From NCBI GenBank assembly GCA_023393165.1, contig JAEWMJ010000001.1, positions 1 through 50,481 of the forward strand: a DNA stretch of 50,481 nucleotides, written 5' to 3'. The translations under genes and the position numbers were made by a program. Below are positions 8,613 through 16,154 of the stretch, in pieces (position 1 is the first letter of the stretch; the number at the start of each line of letters is the position of its first letter). Origin of the DNA: Bacillota bacterium (GTDB lineage Bacteria; Bacillota; Clostridia; Christensenellales; Christensenellaceae). The notes under the pieces were generated by a model that did no database searches, was not told the DNA's origin, and saw only the letters and a list, made by a program, of their open reading frames with translations.

Positions 8613-8635
8613 TAAAAAAAGCCCCGTTAAGGGCC
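8613..8635 (-). terminator. Terminator after the Bce-type kinase gene
   Basis: On the minus strand GCCC-TTAACG-GGGC forms a short stem (8621-8634) followed by eight T residues. It lies about 25 bases after the kinase stop codon and separates kinase/regulator from transporter transcription. Confidence 0.65.
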
Positions 8636-8660
8636 AAATATCCGCAACATGATAACTCTG

Positions 8661-9656
8661 TTATTGAAATACCCAATCATCCGCCGCGGGAAAGCGCAGC
8701 TTCACGGCAGTGCCTGCGCCCAGGGAAGATTCAACTTTAATGTCAATGGAAAGCGCGTCCGCAACCTTTTTGGAAAGGTAGAGGCCTATTCCGCTTGCGC
8801 GGTTGTCCACGCGCCCGTTGTAGCCGGTATAGCCTTTTTCGAATATGCGGGGCAGATCCTCGGGACGGATGCCGATCCCGGTGTCGCGTATCGTAAGAGT
8901 TCCTTCATGGTATGAGATTTTAACGCCGCCTTCCTTTGTGTATTTAACGGCGTTGGATAAAAGCTGTTCAATAATAAACCGGAGCCATTTGGCGTCGCTC
9001 ACAACGGCCTGCGTAAGCCCTTCCATCTCCACCGAAAGTCTTTTATAAACGAAGGGCAGCGCGTATTTACGCACGCACTCGCGTACAATGGAATCGAGAT
9101 CGCATTGCTCTACCACCAGATCCGAAGCAATGTTCCCGATCCGCGCGTATTGCAGCGCAAGTTCGGTATAGCGTTCGATCCCGAACAATTCCTGCAGCAT
9201 AACGGTCTTTTCGGGACTGTCCGGCGTGTTCTGCAGCACAAGCCGCAGGGCGGAGATCGGCGTTTTGATCTGGTGCACCCAAAGCATATAATACTCAAGA
9301 TTCCTCATATGCGCGGCCGTAAGTTCGTCCTTTGCCTGCCGGAAAAAAGTGTGAAGGCTTTTTGCGATTTCGGTTAAGTCTTCCTCCAGAAGGTTGGAGG
9401 CCGCGGGAAATTCGGGTTCATATTGGGTCGGAAGATCCGCGATCTGCCGGAGGGCCTTATGCTTTCTGAAAAAGGCGGTTCCGTCCGGAATCAGGATCAG
9501 AAGCAGTATTGCGACGATCAATAAAACGGTATACCACGCAAATTCGATTTGCTGGCCGCTCAGAAACTGCACGGCAAGAAAGACGCCGGTCGCAGCGCCG
9601 AAAAATATCAGGAAAACAAGCCTGTATTTTAAATAAGCAAAAAACGTTTTAATCAT
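8661..9656 (-). CDS. Intramembrane-sensing histidine kinase of BceS type
   Basis: A 331-residue kinase with two closely spaced N-terminal helices (about residues 13-30 and 39-57) and almost no extracellular loop, typical of kinases that receive their signal from the Bce transporter itself. The phosphoacceptor region reads WVHQIKTPISALRL, with His in the family-specific HQIKTP context. The ATPase domain has an N box (LLSNAVKYT), DTGIGI, IFEKGYTGYNG and a GIGLYL glycine loop, all intact. Its start overlaps the end of the regulator gene by eight bases. The neighbouring ABC genes support a role in sensing cell-wall-active peptides. Confidence 0.9.
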   Translation of the reverse strand: MIKTFFAYLKYRLVFLIFFGAATGVFLAVQFLSGQQIEFAWYTVLLIVAILLLILIPDGTAFFRKHKALRQIADLPTQYEPEFPAASNLLEEDLTEIAKSLHTFFRQAKDELTAAHMRNLEYYMLWVHQIKTPISALRLVLQNTPDSPEKTVMLQELFGIERYTELALQYARIGNIASDLVVEQCDLDSIVRECVRKYALPFVYKRLSVEMEGLTQAVVSDAKWLRFIIEQLLSNAVKYTKEGGVKISYHEGTLTIRDTGIGIRPEDLPRIFEKGYTGYNGRVDNRASGIGLYLSKKVADALSIDIKVESSLGAGTAVKLRFPAADDWVFQ

Positions 9657-10323
9657 GAATGCTATACCCCTGTCCCTTGTGGGTCAAGATGCACGAATCA
9701 AGGCCGATGGACTCCAAAGTCTTGCGAAGCCTGTTCACGTTTACCGTCAGGGTGTTTTCGTCCACAAAGCTGTCCGAGTCCCACAACCGCAGCATGATCG
9801 CCTCCCGGCTTACGATGGAGTTCCTGTTTTCAAGAAGAACCTGGAGGATCTTCAGTTCGTTCTTGGTGAGCTCAATCTTTTGGCCGCCCCGGCTGACGCA
9901 GGACTGGCCGATATCCAGGAAAGCACCGCAGAATTCTATGGAGGTGTTTTCCGAATAGTACGTATAACTCCTGCGCAGCATCGCCTGGATCTTTGCGATC
10001 AAAACCTCCATTGCTATGGGTTTTGTGATGTAATCGTCTCCGCCCATATTGATTGCAAGCAGTATGTCCATATTTTCGGTATGCGAGGATAAAAAGATCA
10101 CCGGTACGTTGGAATTTTTCCTGATTTCCCCACACCAGTAGTAGCCGTTAAAAAAAGGCAGGGAAATATCCATCAGGACCAGGTGCGGTTCAAAGGTCCG
10201 GAAAGTTTGGATCACATTCTGAAAATCGTCTGCGATCAGGGATTCAAGGTCCCATTTGGCAAGGCTTTTTTGGATTTCGCGTGCAATGACGGCGTCGTCC
10301 TCCACAATCAGTATCCTGTATAT
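9649..10323 (-). CDS. OmpR-family response regulator of BceR type (possible ATA start)
   Basis: A receiver domain (phosphoacceptor Asp in LVLMDISLPFFNGY) plus a winged-helix DNA-binding domain, about 224 residues. The first standard start codon in frame, GTG at 10305, would begin the protein at VEDDAV and delete the first beta strand. Upstream in frame the sequence reads YRILIVEDD, exactly the usual N-terminus of these regulators, preceded by an ATA codon at 10323-10321. GGAAGGGG (10340-10333) lies about nine bases before that ATA, and a stop codon occurs at 10344-10342. I therefore place the start at the ATA, read as a non-standard initiation codon or a recently mutated ATG. A good promoter lies directly upstream. 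It should activate the transporter genes and perhaps itself. Confidence 0.75.
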   Translation of the reverse strand: MYRILIVEDDAVIAREIQKSLAKWDLESLIADDFQNVIQTFRTFEPHLVLMDISLPFFNGYYWCGEIRKNSNVPVIFLSSHTENMDILLAINMGGDDYITKPIAMEVLIAKIQAMLRRSYTYYSENTSIEFCGAFLDIGQSCVSRGGQKIELTKNELKILQVLLENRNSIVSREAIMLRLWDSDSFVDENTLTVNVNRLRKTLESIGLDSCILTHKGQGYSIHD

Positions 10324-10354
10324 CGGAAAAACCCCTTCCTTTTACTTTTATATA

Positions 10355-10383
10355 AGTATACCATTTTTGGAAGCGGTGTACAA
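10355..10383 (-). promoter_or_regulatory. Promoter of the Bce-type regulator/kinase genes
   Basis: On the minus strand TTGTAC (10383-10378), a 17-base spacer and TATACT (10360-10355). The predicted transcript starts near 10348, leaving a leader of about 25 bases containing the GGAAGGGG ribosome binding site. Confidence 0.7.
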
Positions 10384-10447
10384 ATAACCCATATGATTTA
10401 CCGGCAGACCGGTGTTTGTAAAAGCAATTTATATATTCTGAAACGGA

Positions 10448-10476
10448 TTGACACCCTAAATAAAACAAGATATAAT
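10448..10476 (+). promoter_or_regulatory. Perfect sigma-A consensus promoter
   Basis: TTGACA (10448-10453), exactly 17 bases, TATAAT (10471-10476). It drives the c-di-GMP gene starting at 10570 with a leader of about 85 bases and lies back to back with the leftward promoter at 10355. Confidence 0.85.
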
Positions 10477-10569
10477 CATTATTTGTTTTAATGCTATAAT
10501 TCGACAAACTTAGATATTTACCGGCAGCAACTTAACTTGAAATCTTTGACGGACAGTGGAAGAGAATTT

Positions 10570-12327
10570 ATGAGAAAAATGCCTTTTAAAGCGGCGGTTA
10601 CCATAATCGCTTCGATTGCCGCCTGTGCTCTGACCTTTTTTATGAATGATATTTTAGGAATGCACGCGGTATATTCGGCTTTGTTTTACATTCCCGTCAT
10701 CATGGCCGGTTTCTGGTATTACCGCGCGGTTGTTCCGGCTGCAATCGTTTTTGCCGCCTACAGCAACGCCTTGGATATTTTTACGTCGGGTTTGATCATC
10801 GACGAGGTATTTCGGGGCGCGATCCTTATCATGAGCGCCGTTTTGCTGTATTATTTCGGAAAAAGGCTGAATGACAGAAACCGGGAACTGGCGGACAGCC
10901 AGAACCAGCTGGCTGCGGAAAAAGAACTCTTAAGAGTCACGCTTTTGTCCATAGGCGACGGCGTGATATGCACCGATGCGGAAGGGAATGTCACTTTTTT
11001 AAACGGCGTTTCGAAAAGCCTCACCGGATGGAATGAAGAGGCTGCCGGAAAACCGTTCGATACCGTTTTTGATATTATCAACGAGGAAACGCGGGAACAC
11101 TGCGAAAATCCGGTTCAAAAAGTATTGAGGACGGGCGAAGTTATCGGTCTTGCCAATCACACCGTTCTTATATCCAAAGACGGGGCCGAGAGGCCGGTAG
11201 CCGACAGCGCGGCGCCCATTCGGGACAGGGACGGAAAAATTATCGGTGTGGTCATGGTGTTCCGGGATGTCAGCAATGAAAAAAGGAAACAATCCGAGAT
11301 CGAATTTTTAAGTTATCACGACCCGCTGACCGGCCTTGGCAACAGACGATTGCTGGATAAACAGCTCTGCCGCATCGACAGGGAGGAATACCTGCCCATA
11401 TCGGTTATAATGGGGGATGTAAACGGTTTGAAATTAACCAACGATGCCTTTGGGCATAACGCAGGGGACGAACTCATTCAAAAAGCCGCGTCGGCGCTCA
11501 GGACGCTCTGCCGCCCGGACGATATTATCTGCAGGTACGGCGGAGACGAATTTGTCGTTATCCTTCCAAAAACGGCGGGCGAGGAAGCGCATGAGTTGAT
11601 ACTGAAGTTAAGAAAGGCTTTTTCAGGGATTTCCGTCGGTCCTGTCAAATTTTCCATGTCGCTCGGCTGGGCGGTGAAGAATAACATCGGGGAAAATATA
11701 AGGGAGACGATTAATTCCGCAGAAAATTTCATGTATGAAAAAAAGATATACGAGAGTCCGAGCATCAGGGGGAAGATTGTAAAAAGCCTTATGAATTCCC
11801 TGATAGCGGACTCCGAAACCGAGCGGAACCATGCGGAACGCATATCTGAAATGTGCGCAAAGATGGCGAACGCTTTTCATCTGGGTGAAGACGACGTCGA
11901 AAAATACAAGCTGGCCTGCAAACTGCACGATATCGGAAAAATATCCATAGACAAGCGGATACTGAATAAGAACGGCGAACTGAGCCCGGAAGAAAAGGAC
12001 ATTGTCAGGCATCATCCGGAAGTCGGATACCGGATATTGAGTGCGGTTCCAGATTTTGCGGATATTTCGGAATATGTGTTGGCCCATCATGAAAGGTGGG
12101 ACGGAACAGGGTATCCGAGAGGCCTGAAGGGCGAGGAGATCCCTTATATATCACGCATCATAGCGGTCATGGATTCGTACGACGCGATGACCAGCCAAAA
12201 TACATACAGAAATGAAATGGATGAAGAGGCGGCGGTCATGGAAATTTTGGAGCAGTCCGGAAAACAATTTGACCCGGATATAGTCAAAATCTTCGCTCAA
12301 AAAATACGTGAGAGAAACGCCGGCTGA
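10570..12327 (+). CDS. Membrane PAS-GGDEF-HD-GYP protein (c-di-GMP turnover)
   Basis: A 585-residue protein. Hydrophobic segments in residues 5-95 form a membrane sensor region, followed by a short coiled stretch, a PAS domain (about 115-240), a GGDEF domain and a C-terminal HD-GYP domain. The GGDEF motif is intact (RYGGDEF, G324-F328) with an RPDD inhibitory site (315-318), so cyclase activity under product inhibition is expected. The HD-GYP part has LHDIGKI (H453, D454), HHPEVG, HHERWDGTGYPRGL and DSYDAMTS, the full phosphodiesterase set. It may switch between making and degrading c-di-GMP according to the PAS/membrane signal. ATG 10570 is preferred over an in-frame TTG at 10537 because GGAAGAG lies just before it. 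The window shows no obvious target of the signal. Confidence 0.9.
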   Translation: MRKMPFKAAVTIIASIAACALTFFMNDILGMHAVYSALFYIPVIMAGFWYYRAVVPAAIVFAAYSNALDIFTSGLIIDEVFRGAILIMSAVLLYYFGKRLNDRNRELADSQNQLAAEKELLRVTLLSIGDGVICTDAEGNVTFLNGVSKSLTGWNEEAAGKPFDTVFDIINEETREHCENPVQKVLRTGEVIGLANHTVLISKDGAERPVADSAAPIRDRDGKIIGVVMVFRDVSNEKRKQSEIEFLSYHDPLTGLGNRRLLDKQLCRIDREEYLPISVIMGDVNGLKLTNDAFGHNAGDELIQKAASALRTLCRPDDIICRYGGDEFVVILPKTAGEEAHELILKLRKAFSGISVGPVKFSMSLGWAVKNNIGENIRETINSAENFMYEKKIYESPSIRGKIVKSLMNSLIADSETERNHAERISEMCAKMANAFHLGEDDVEKYKLACKLHDIGKISIDKRILNKNGELSPEEKDIVRHHPEVGYRILSAVPDFADISEYVLAHHERWDGTGYPRGLKGEEIPYISRIIAVMDSYDAMTSQNTYRNEMDEEAAVMEILEQSGKQFDPDIVKIFAQKIRERNAG

Positions 12328-12402
12328 GTCAAAGAACTTTGCCGTTATACCAAACATCAATTTGGGTATAATTACACCAATAAATAATGGAGGTATCGTG
12401 CA

Positions 12403-12489
12403 TTGGGAGATAAAAATCCTAAAAATATGCGGAAACTGAAAAACAAACCGGCCGGCGAAAAAGAAAAAAAACCAAAAAAGATCTATTGA
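12403..12489 (+). CDS. Small lysine-rich protein, MGDKNPKN family-like (28 aa)
   Basis: A 28-codon gene starting with TTG at 12403, nine bases after a clear TGGAGG ribosome binding site (12388-12393). The product begins MGDKNPKNMRKLKNKPAGEK and continues to a C-terminal KKIY. It is about 40 percent lysine and has no hydrophobic segment. Very small proteins beginning MGDKxPKxxxK occur in many bacteria as conserved hypotheticals; I recognise the pattern but know of no assigned function. A nucleic-acid or ribosome association would fit the charge but is inference. It lies between the c-di-GMP enzyme and the J-domain gene. Confidence 0.6.
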   Translation: MGDKNPKNMRKLKNKPAGEKEKKPKKIY

Positions 12490-12790
12490 TCGGATATTTA
12501 TTGACGTATAAATGGGGATGCCGCACTCAGGCGGTTCCCTGCATTGGTTTCTGCCGGCGCGGGGGACGGCGGCAGCCTGCGTTCCGTCCCTTAAGCAGCG
12601 GGCAATTCTAGGTTTTTGCCGTTTGATCGTAAGGGCGCGCATTGCGCGTCCGGGCCGGATCCCGTTTTCCGCCGTTTTAATATTCTGATGATCACAATTA
12701 AGACCGGCAAATTAGCCTGAAAAGGGTTGCGCATCCTGATTTGCGACAGCCCTGTTTTGTTTCTGCTCAGATTTTTATTTTGCCTTAAAC
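12490..12790. other. Non-coding stretch with GC-rich hairpin potential
   Basis: About 345 bases separate the small gene from the J-domain gene. The middle part can fold: CTGCCG (12551-12556) pairs with CGGCAG (12570-12575), and GGGACGG (12563-12569) pairs with CCGTCCC (12584-12590), two mutually exclusive stems. Another stem is GGCGCGC with GCGCGTC near 12633-12651. No T-run follows these, so they are not ordinary terminators. A structured RNA is possible, but I recognise no known class. Confidence 0.25.
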
Positions 12791-12792
12791 AT

Positions 12793-12801
12793 GTTATAAT
12801 A
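12793..12801 (+). promoter_or_regulatory. Extended -10 promoter of the J-domain gene
   Basis: TGTTATAAT: a TG extension one base before a perfect TATAAT (12796-12801). No good -35 is present at 17 bases. The leader to the start codon is about 30 bases. Confidence 0.5.
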
Positions 12802-12836
12802 TATAAAATCACGTTACGGAATGAAAGGCGCAAATC

Positions 12837-14042
12837 ATGAACGTCCGGGAAAGAGAATTTGTTGATTACTACAGAATACTGCAGGTACACCAGGACGCCG
12901 AACCGGAGATCATAAAAAGCGCTTACCGGCGGCTCGCCCAGTTGAACCACCCCGATGCAAATCCGGATCCGGGGTCTGCGGACAGAATGAAATTGATCAA
13001 CCGGGCTTATGAGACCATATCAAATTCGGAATTGCGGCGCGCTTATCATAAGGTCTGGCTTTTGAATCATCAGAAGCATTCCGCGCGCGGTCCGCTTTCG
13101 TGGGATCATCCCGCAAGCGAAGCGCAGCAGGCTTTGGACATGTATTTCCGCTGTATTTTTAAGGAAGACTGGGCCGGGGCCTATCAAAGCCTGACGCAAA
13201 AAGACAGGAGCCGGGTTCCCCTTTCGGATTTTTGCGAATGGAAAAAAGTTGTGGCAAAGTTGTACCAGATGGGATCGTATGCCATAAAACCCTTCAGGGA
13301 GTACGAACGTTGCCTGGTGGGCAGGACGGAGTACGAAAAGGTGCACGCTTTTTCCGTCTTCCTGACCGACCGCGACAGGCGTTCCGGAACAGTGGGCGAA
13401 GAAACATATACAAAATATGTTGTCTGGGACCGGGACAAATGGAGCGTTTGCCTGGGCTACGACCAATTGAAGTCCATTATATATAAAATGAGGTATCTGG
13501 CCTCCCACGCGCCCCATATGGATCCGGGCCGCGTTTACATGGATACCATGCTGAAATATGACAAACTGACCGGGTTTTTGAGCCGGAGCGGTCTTGCCGG
13601 AGATATGGATAAGGAGATCGCACGAGCGCGCAGGTTCAAAAGCAGCTTCAGTATCGCCGTGCTTACGGTTGAACCGTCGGGAAAAATACCTAACGTATCC
13701 GGCGGGAATTACATGCAAATGTGTCTTTCCGACGCGTCCGCTCAACTAAAAAAAATATTGCGCGCAACGGATTACGCCGCCCGGATATCGGAAAACCAGC
13801 TGGCCGTACTGCTGATAGAAACAAACCGCCTTGCCGCGGCCAAAGCACTGAAGCGCTTTTTGAACGCCATACGGCCGGGGGAAGGCCTTCAATACAGGTT
13901 GGGCGGCAGCATTACCCCTTATCAGGGGGAATCCGCCGAGGATACCTGCATAAGGGCGTTAAATGACGCGCGCACGGAAATTATTGCGGGAGAAGGCAAC
14001 GTGCGGAAATATCATATCAAACTGGACGATCGGCAGATTTAA
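12837..14042 (+). CDS. J-domain protein fused to a degenerate GGDEF-like domain
   Basis: A 401-residue protein with three regions. Residues 8-70 are a DnaJ J-domain with the essential HPD motif at 38-40 (DYYRILQV at the start), so it could stimulate a DnaK-type chaperone. Residues about 90-210 form a soluble domain resembling small NTF2-like folds, including DWAGAYQSLT and a VWDRDKWSVCLG strand pair; family not identified. Residues about 240-395 match the GGDEF fold (DKLTGFLSRSGL at 242-253, then a helix with EIARARRF and AVLTVEPSG). The signature itself has become SENQL at 318-322, so cyclase activity is not expected; it may bind nucleotide or be purely structural. The start is ATG with a weak GAAAGGCG site. 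It has no glycine/phenylalanine or zinc-finger region, unlike classic DnaJ. Confidence 0.8.
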   Translation: MNVREREFVDYYRILQVHQDAEPEIIKSAYRRLAQLNHPDANPDPGSADRMKLINRAYETISNSELRRAYHKVWLLNHQKHSARGPLSWDHPASEAQQALDMYFRCIFKEDWAGAYQSLTQKDRSRVPLSDFCEWKKVVAKLYQMGSYAIKPFREYERCLVGRTEYEKVHAFSVFLTDRDRRSGTVGEETYTKYVVWDRDKWSVCLGYDQLKSIIYKMRYLASHAPHMDPGRVYMDTMLKYDKLTGFLSRSGLAGDMDKEIARARRFKSSFSIAVLTVEPSGKIPNVSGGNYMQMCLSDASAQLKKILRATDYAARISENQLAVLLIETNRLAAAKALKRFLNAIRPGEGLQYRLGGSITPYQGESAEDTCIRALNDARTEIIAGEGNVRKYHIKLDDRQI

Positions 14043-14179
14043 ATTTATCTGAACCATTCGGTTCCTTTTCTGGAGCGGATTACTATTGCAATTGGGGAAA
14101 GAAAATGAAATAATATGTAATGTCCGCGGAGGTTTCATTTCTCAGCGGACGGAAATATGTTTCAACGGAGCTTGTCTTG

Positions 14180-14800
14180 ATGGATTCGAATTTAACAAAC
14201 GGCTATCTGGAATCTTACGAAAACGCCCGCAGGCTTATGGGGGGAAAAGACCCGGAGCAGATCTGCGCGAATACGGGCTGCTCGTATGACGGCGCGGCGC
14301 GGAGATTGCATCTGCGCTTTTTAAATACGGATCATATTATATCTTTTCCGGACGGGGAAGTGAAAAGGGAGGACGGCGCCGATGTTCCGGCCGCAGTGAA
14401 GGCGCTGACCGCGCATTATTTGCTCCATGCCAGAAAAACGCCGCTTTCCGGAAATATGATTTCTTTCCGTGAAGTGCGCGGCGGGGGCATGAATTATTAT
14501 CCCGTGTTCCACAAAAGGGCGGTCGCGCCCCTGCTGAAAGCGTTTGAACGCGAGAGCGAAAAGCTGATTCGCGCCGGGCTGGGTTTGGGGGGCGCATGCG
14601 CCGCATATGGCGATGCAAGCGTTACCGTTTCCGTATTTCCCAACATTCCGGTAACTTACGTCGTTTGGCGCGGGGATGAGGAGAACACTGCGTCCGCTTC
14701 CATATTGTTTGATTCCAGCGTATCGTGCTACCTGCCGTGCGAGGATATCGTTCTGGCCGCCAGCCTGGGAGCATACGAACTCATCCGGAATAAAGAATAA
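14180..14800 (+). CDS. DUF3786 domain protein
   Basis: A 206-residue soluble protein resembling the DUF3786 family. Characteristic stretches are MNYYPVFHKRAVAPLL, the ending VTYVVWRGDEEN and ILFDSSVSCYLPCEDIVL. As I recall, the family occurs mainly in anaerobes that use corrinoid methyl transfer or CODH/ACS, which fits the cluster beginning 360 bases downstream; its biochemical role is unknown. ATG 14180 is chosen because GGAG lies nine bases upstream; the in-frame ATG at 14120 has no site at a useful distance. A weak hairpin (GAACC/GGTTC, 14051-14064) separates it from the J-domain gene. Confidence 0.75.
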   Translation: MDSNLTNGYLESYENARRLMGGKDPEQICANTGCSYDGAARRLHLRFLNTDHIISFPDGEVKREDGADVPAAVKALTAHYLLHARKTPLSGNMISFREVRGGGMNYYPVFHKRAVAPLLKAFERESEKLIRAGLGLGGACAAYGDASVTVSVFPNIPVTYVVWRGDEENTASASILFDSSVSCYLPCEDIVLAASLGAYELIRNKE

Positions 14801-14840
14801 ACCCGGTTATATGAAGGCTTATAAAAAGGTAGTCTTATTA

Positions 14841-14880
14841 AGTCCCGGGAGTGTTTTGAATCTTCCGGGGCTGTTTATTT
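14841..14880 (+). terminator. Terminator after the DUF3786 gene
   Basis: An 11-bp stem, 14841-14851 with 14862-14872, including two G-U pairs, followed by GTTTATTT. It isolates the upstream genes from the CODH/ACS cluster. Confidence 0.75.
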
Positions 14881-14918
14881 AAGCGTTTTTTTATTGCGGA
14901 CGCGCCCTTGGCGGGAAT

Positions 14919-14957
14919 TGTCTGAAATTATTTTCGGCAGAAAAGTTTTTTCAGACA
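14919..14957. promoter_or_regulatory. Perfect inverted repeat upstream of the CODH/ACS cluster
   Basis: TGTCTGAAA (14919-14927) and TTTCAGACA (14949-14957) are exact inverted copies, 21 bases apart. They lie in the 277-base gap before the cluster, upstream of a TATAAT at 15011-15016 that has only a poor -35. It could be a regulator site or a hairpin at the end of the previous transcript; no long T-run follows. A consensus promoter was not found in this gap. Confidence 0.35.
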
Positions 14958-15102
14958 AATAGTAATAAAATGCGGGACCGTTTTTATAGTTTATTGAAAT
15001 ATTTTACACTTATAATGTTAAGAAAATAAAATTTTTCAAAAAAAGACGGTATCGTTAAATCGTTCGGCGTAAGGTTGCCTTATTATTATAGTAAGGAATT
15101 TT

Positions 15103-15129
15103 ATGAAACGTTTTCTCTTAAATCGTTAA
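15103..15129 (+). CDS. Possible 8-residue leader peptide
   Basis: ATG at 15103 preceded by AAGGA (15093-15097) opens a reading frame MKRFLLNR ending in TAA at 15129, 28 bases before the first gene of the cluster. Such a short frame can occur by chance; it is listed because it has a properly spaced ribosome binding site inside the only leader of the cluster. Confidence 0.2.
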   Translation: MKRFLLNR

Positions 15130-15157
15130 TTTTATATTTATTGAAAAGAGGTAGACA

Positions 15158-16048
15158 ATGATGACTAAGACTAGGATTGTTGATGCCGTTTTAAGCGGCA
15201 GAGTGTTGGTATCGGACGGCGCATGGGGAACTTTCCTGCAGAAAATGGGCTTAAAACCCGGCGAATGCCCCGAACTGTGGTGCATCGACCGTTTTGAAGA
15301 TGTTAAAAAAATTGCCAAGAGCTATGCGGACGCAGGCAGCGATATGGTGGAGTCCAACAGCTTCGGCGGAAACAGGTTCAAACTGGAGCATTACGGACTG
15401 GACGGCCGTGTAGCCGAGATCAACGAATTTGCGGCAAAGGCATCAAGAGAAGCCGTAGGACCCGATAAATGGGTAATCGCATCCATAGGACCTACCGGAA
15501 AAATGCTTGTGATCGAAGAAGTAACAGAAGAAGAGTTGTACGACGCTTTTCGCGATCAGGCTGTAGCTTTGGAAAAAGGCGGAGCCGACGCGGTATGCAT
15601 CGAGACCATGAGCGACATCGGCGAAGCGGTTCAGGCGATCAAGGCTGCCAAAGAAAATACGAAAATGGAAGTCATCTGCACGTTTACCTTTGAAAAGACA
15701 AAACAGGGCAGTTACCGCACAATGATGGGCGCAGGCCCGGTGGACGCCGTCAAGGCCGCAATCGAAGCGGGAGCGGACATCGTCGGCGCAAACTGCGGCA
15801 ACGGTATCGAACGCATGATCGAGATCGTAAAAGAGATCCGCGCCGCCGAGCCCTCCATTCCGATATTGGTACATGCGAACGCAGGATTGCCCGAAAATAT
15901 AAACGGCGTGGACGTATTCCCGGAAACGCCCGAAATGATGGCTGCAAACGTAGCCGAACTGATCGAAGCGGGCGCCAATATTATCGGCGGATGCTGCGGC
16001 ACAACCCCCGCGCATATCGCGGCAATGAAGGCTGCGTCCCAAAAATAG
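15158..16048 (+). CDS. Homocysteine S-methyltransferase family protein (MetH N-terminal/BHMT type)
   Basis: A 296-residue barrel of the homocysteine S-methyltransferase family (Pfam S-methyl_trans). It begins with VLVSDGAWGTFLQKMGL, and the VESNSFGGNRFKL stretch corresponds to the E-TNTFG motif of relatives. The three zinc cysteines are present: one in VGANCGNG and two in IIGGCCGTTPAH near the C-terminus, so it can activate homocysteine or another thiol. It is a stand-alone domain without the folate- or cobalamin-binding parts of MetH. The methyl source must therefore be a separate protein, plausibly the corrinoid iron-sulfur protein encoded downstream. It is first in the cluster; GAGGT lies five bases before ATG 15158 (a second ATG follows at 15161). 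It is not an AcsE-type pterin-binding methyltransferase. Confidence 0.82.
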   Translation: MMTKTRIVDAVLSGRVLVSDGAWGTFLQKMGLKPGECPELWCIDRFEDVKKIAKSYADAGSDMVESNSFGGNRFKLEHYGLDGRVAEINEFAAKASREAVGPDKWVIASIGPTGKMLVIEEVTEEELYDAFRDQAVALEKGGADAVCIETMSDIGEAVQAIKAAKENTKMEVICTFTFEKTKQGSYRTMMGAGPVDAVKAAIEAGADIVGANCGNGIERMIEIVKEIRAAEPSIPILVHANAGLPENINGVDVFPETPEMMAANVAELIEAGANIIGGCCGTTPAHIAAMKAASQK

Positions 16049-16154
16049 CCTGTGAATAATTGGTCTTAAAAACAAACACCATACAGAGGTGGATAATAAA
16101 AGTTGCGCGCGTGTTCTTAGATAAAGAAACGTGCGGTAAGAAAGGTGGTTTTTT

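Noticed and set aside
9649..10305. GTG 10305 as the start of the Bce-type regulator
   Set aside because: It would remove the first beta strand (ILIV) of the receiver and has no ribosome binding site at the right distance; the ATA at 10323 fits both.
12490..12790. 6S RNA or signal recognition particle RNA in the hairpin-rich gap
   Set aside because: I could not find the conserved core of either RNA (no GGAAG-CAGCC signature loop, no long closing stem with a central bubble).
15158..16048. First gene of the CODH/ACS cluster as acsE (folate:corrinoid methyltransferase)
   Set aside because: The protein has the GGCC zinc site of homocysteine S-methyltransferases and not the pterin-binding barrel of AcsE.
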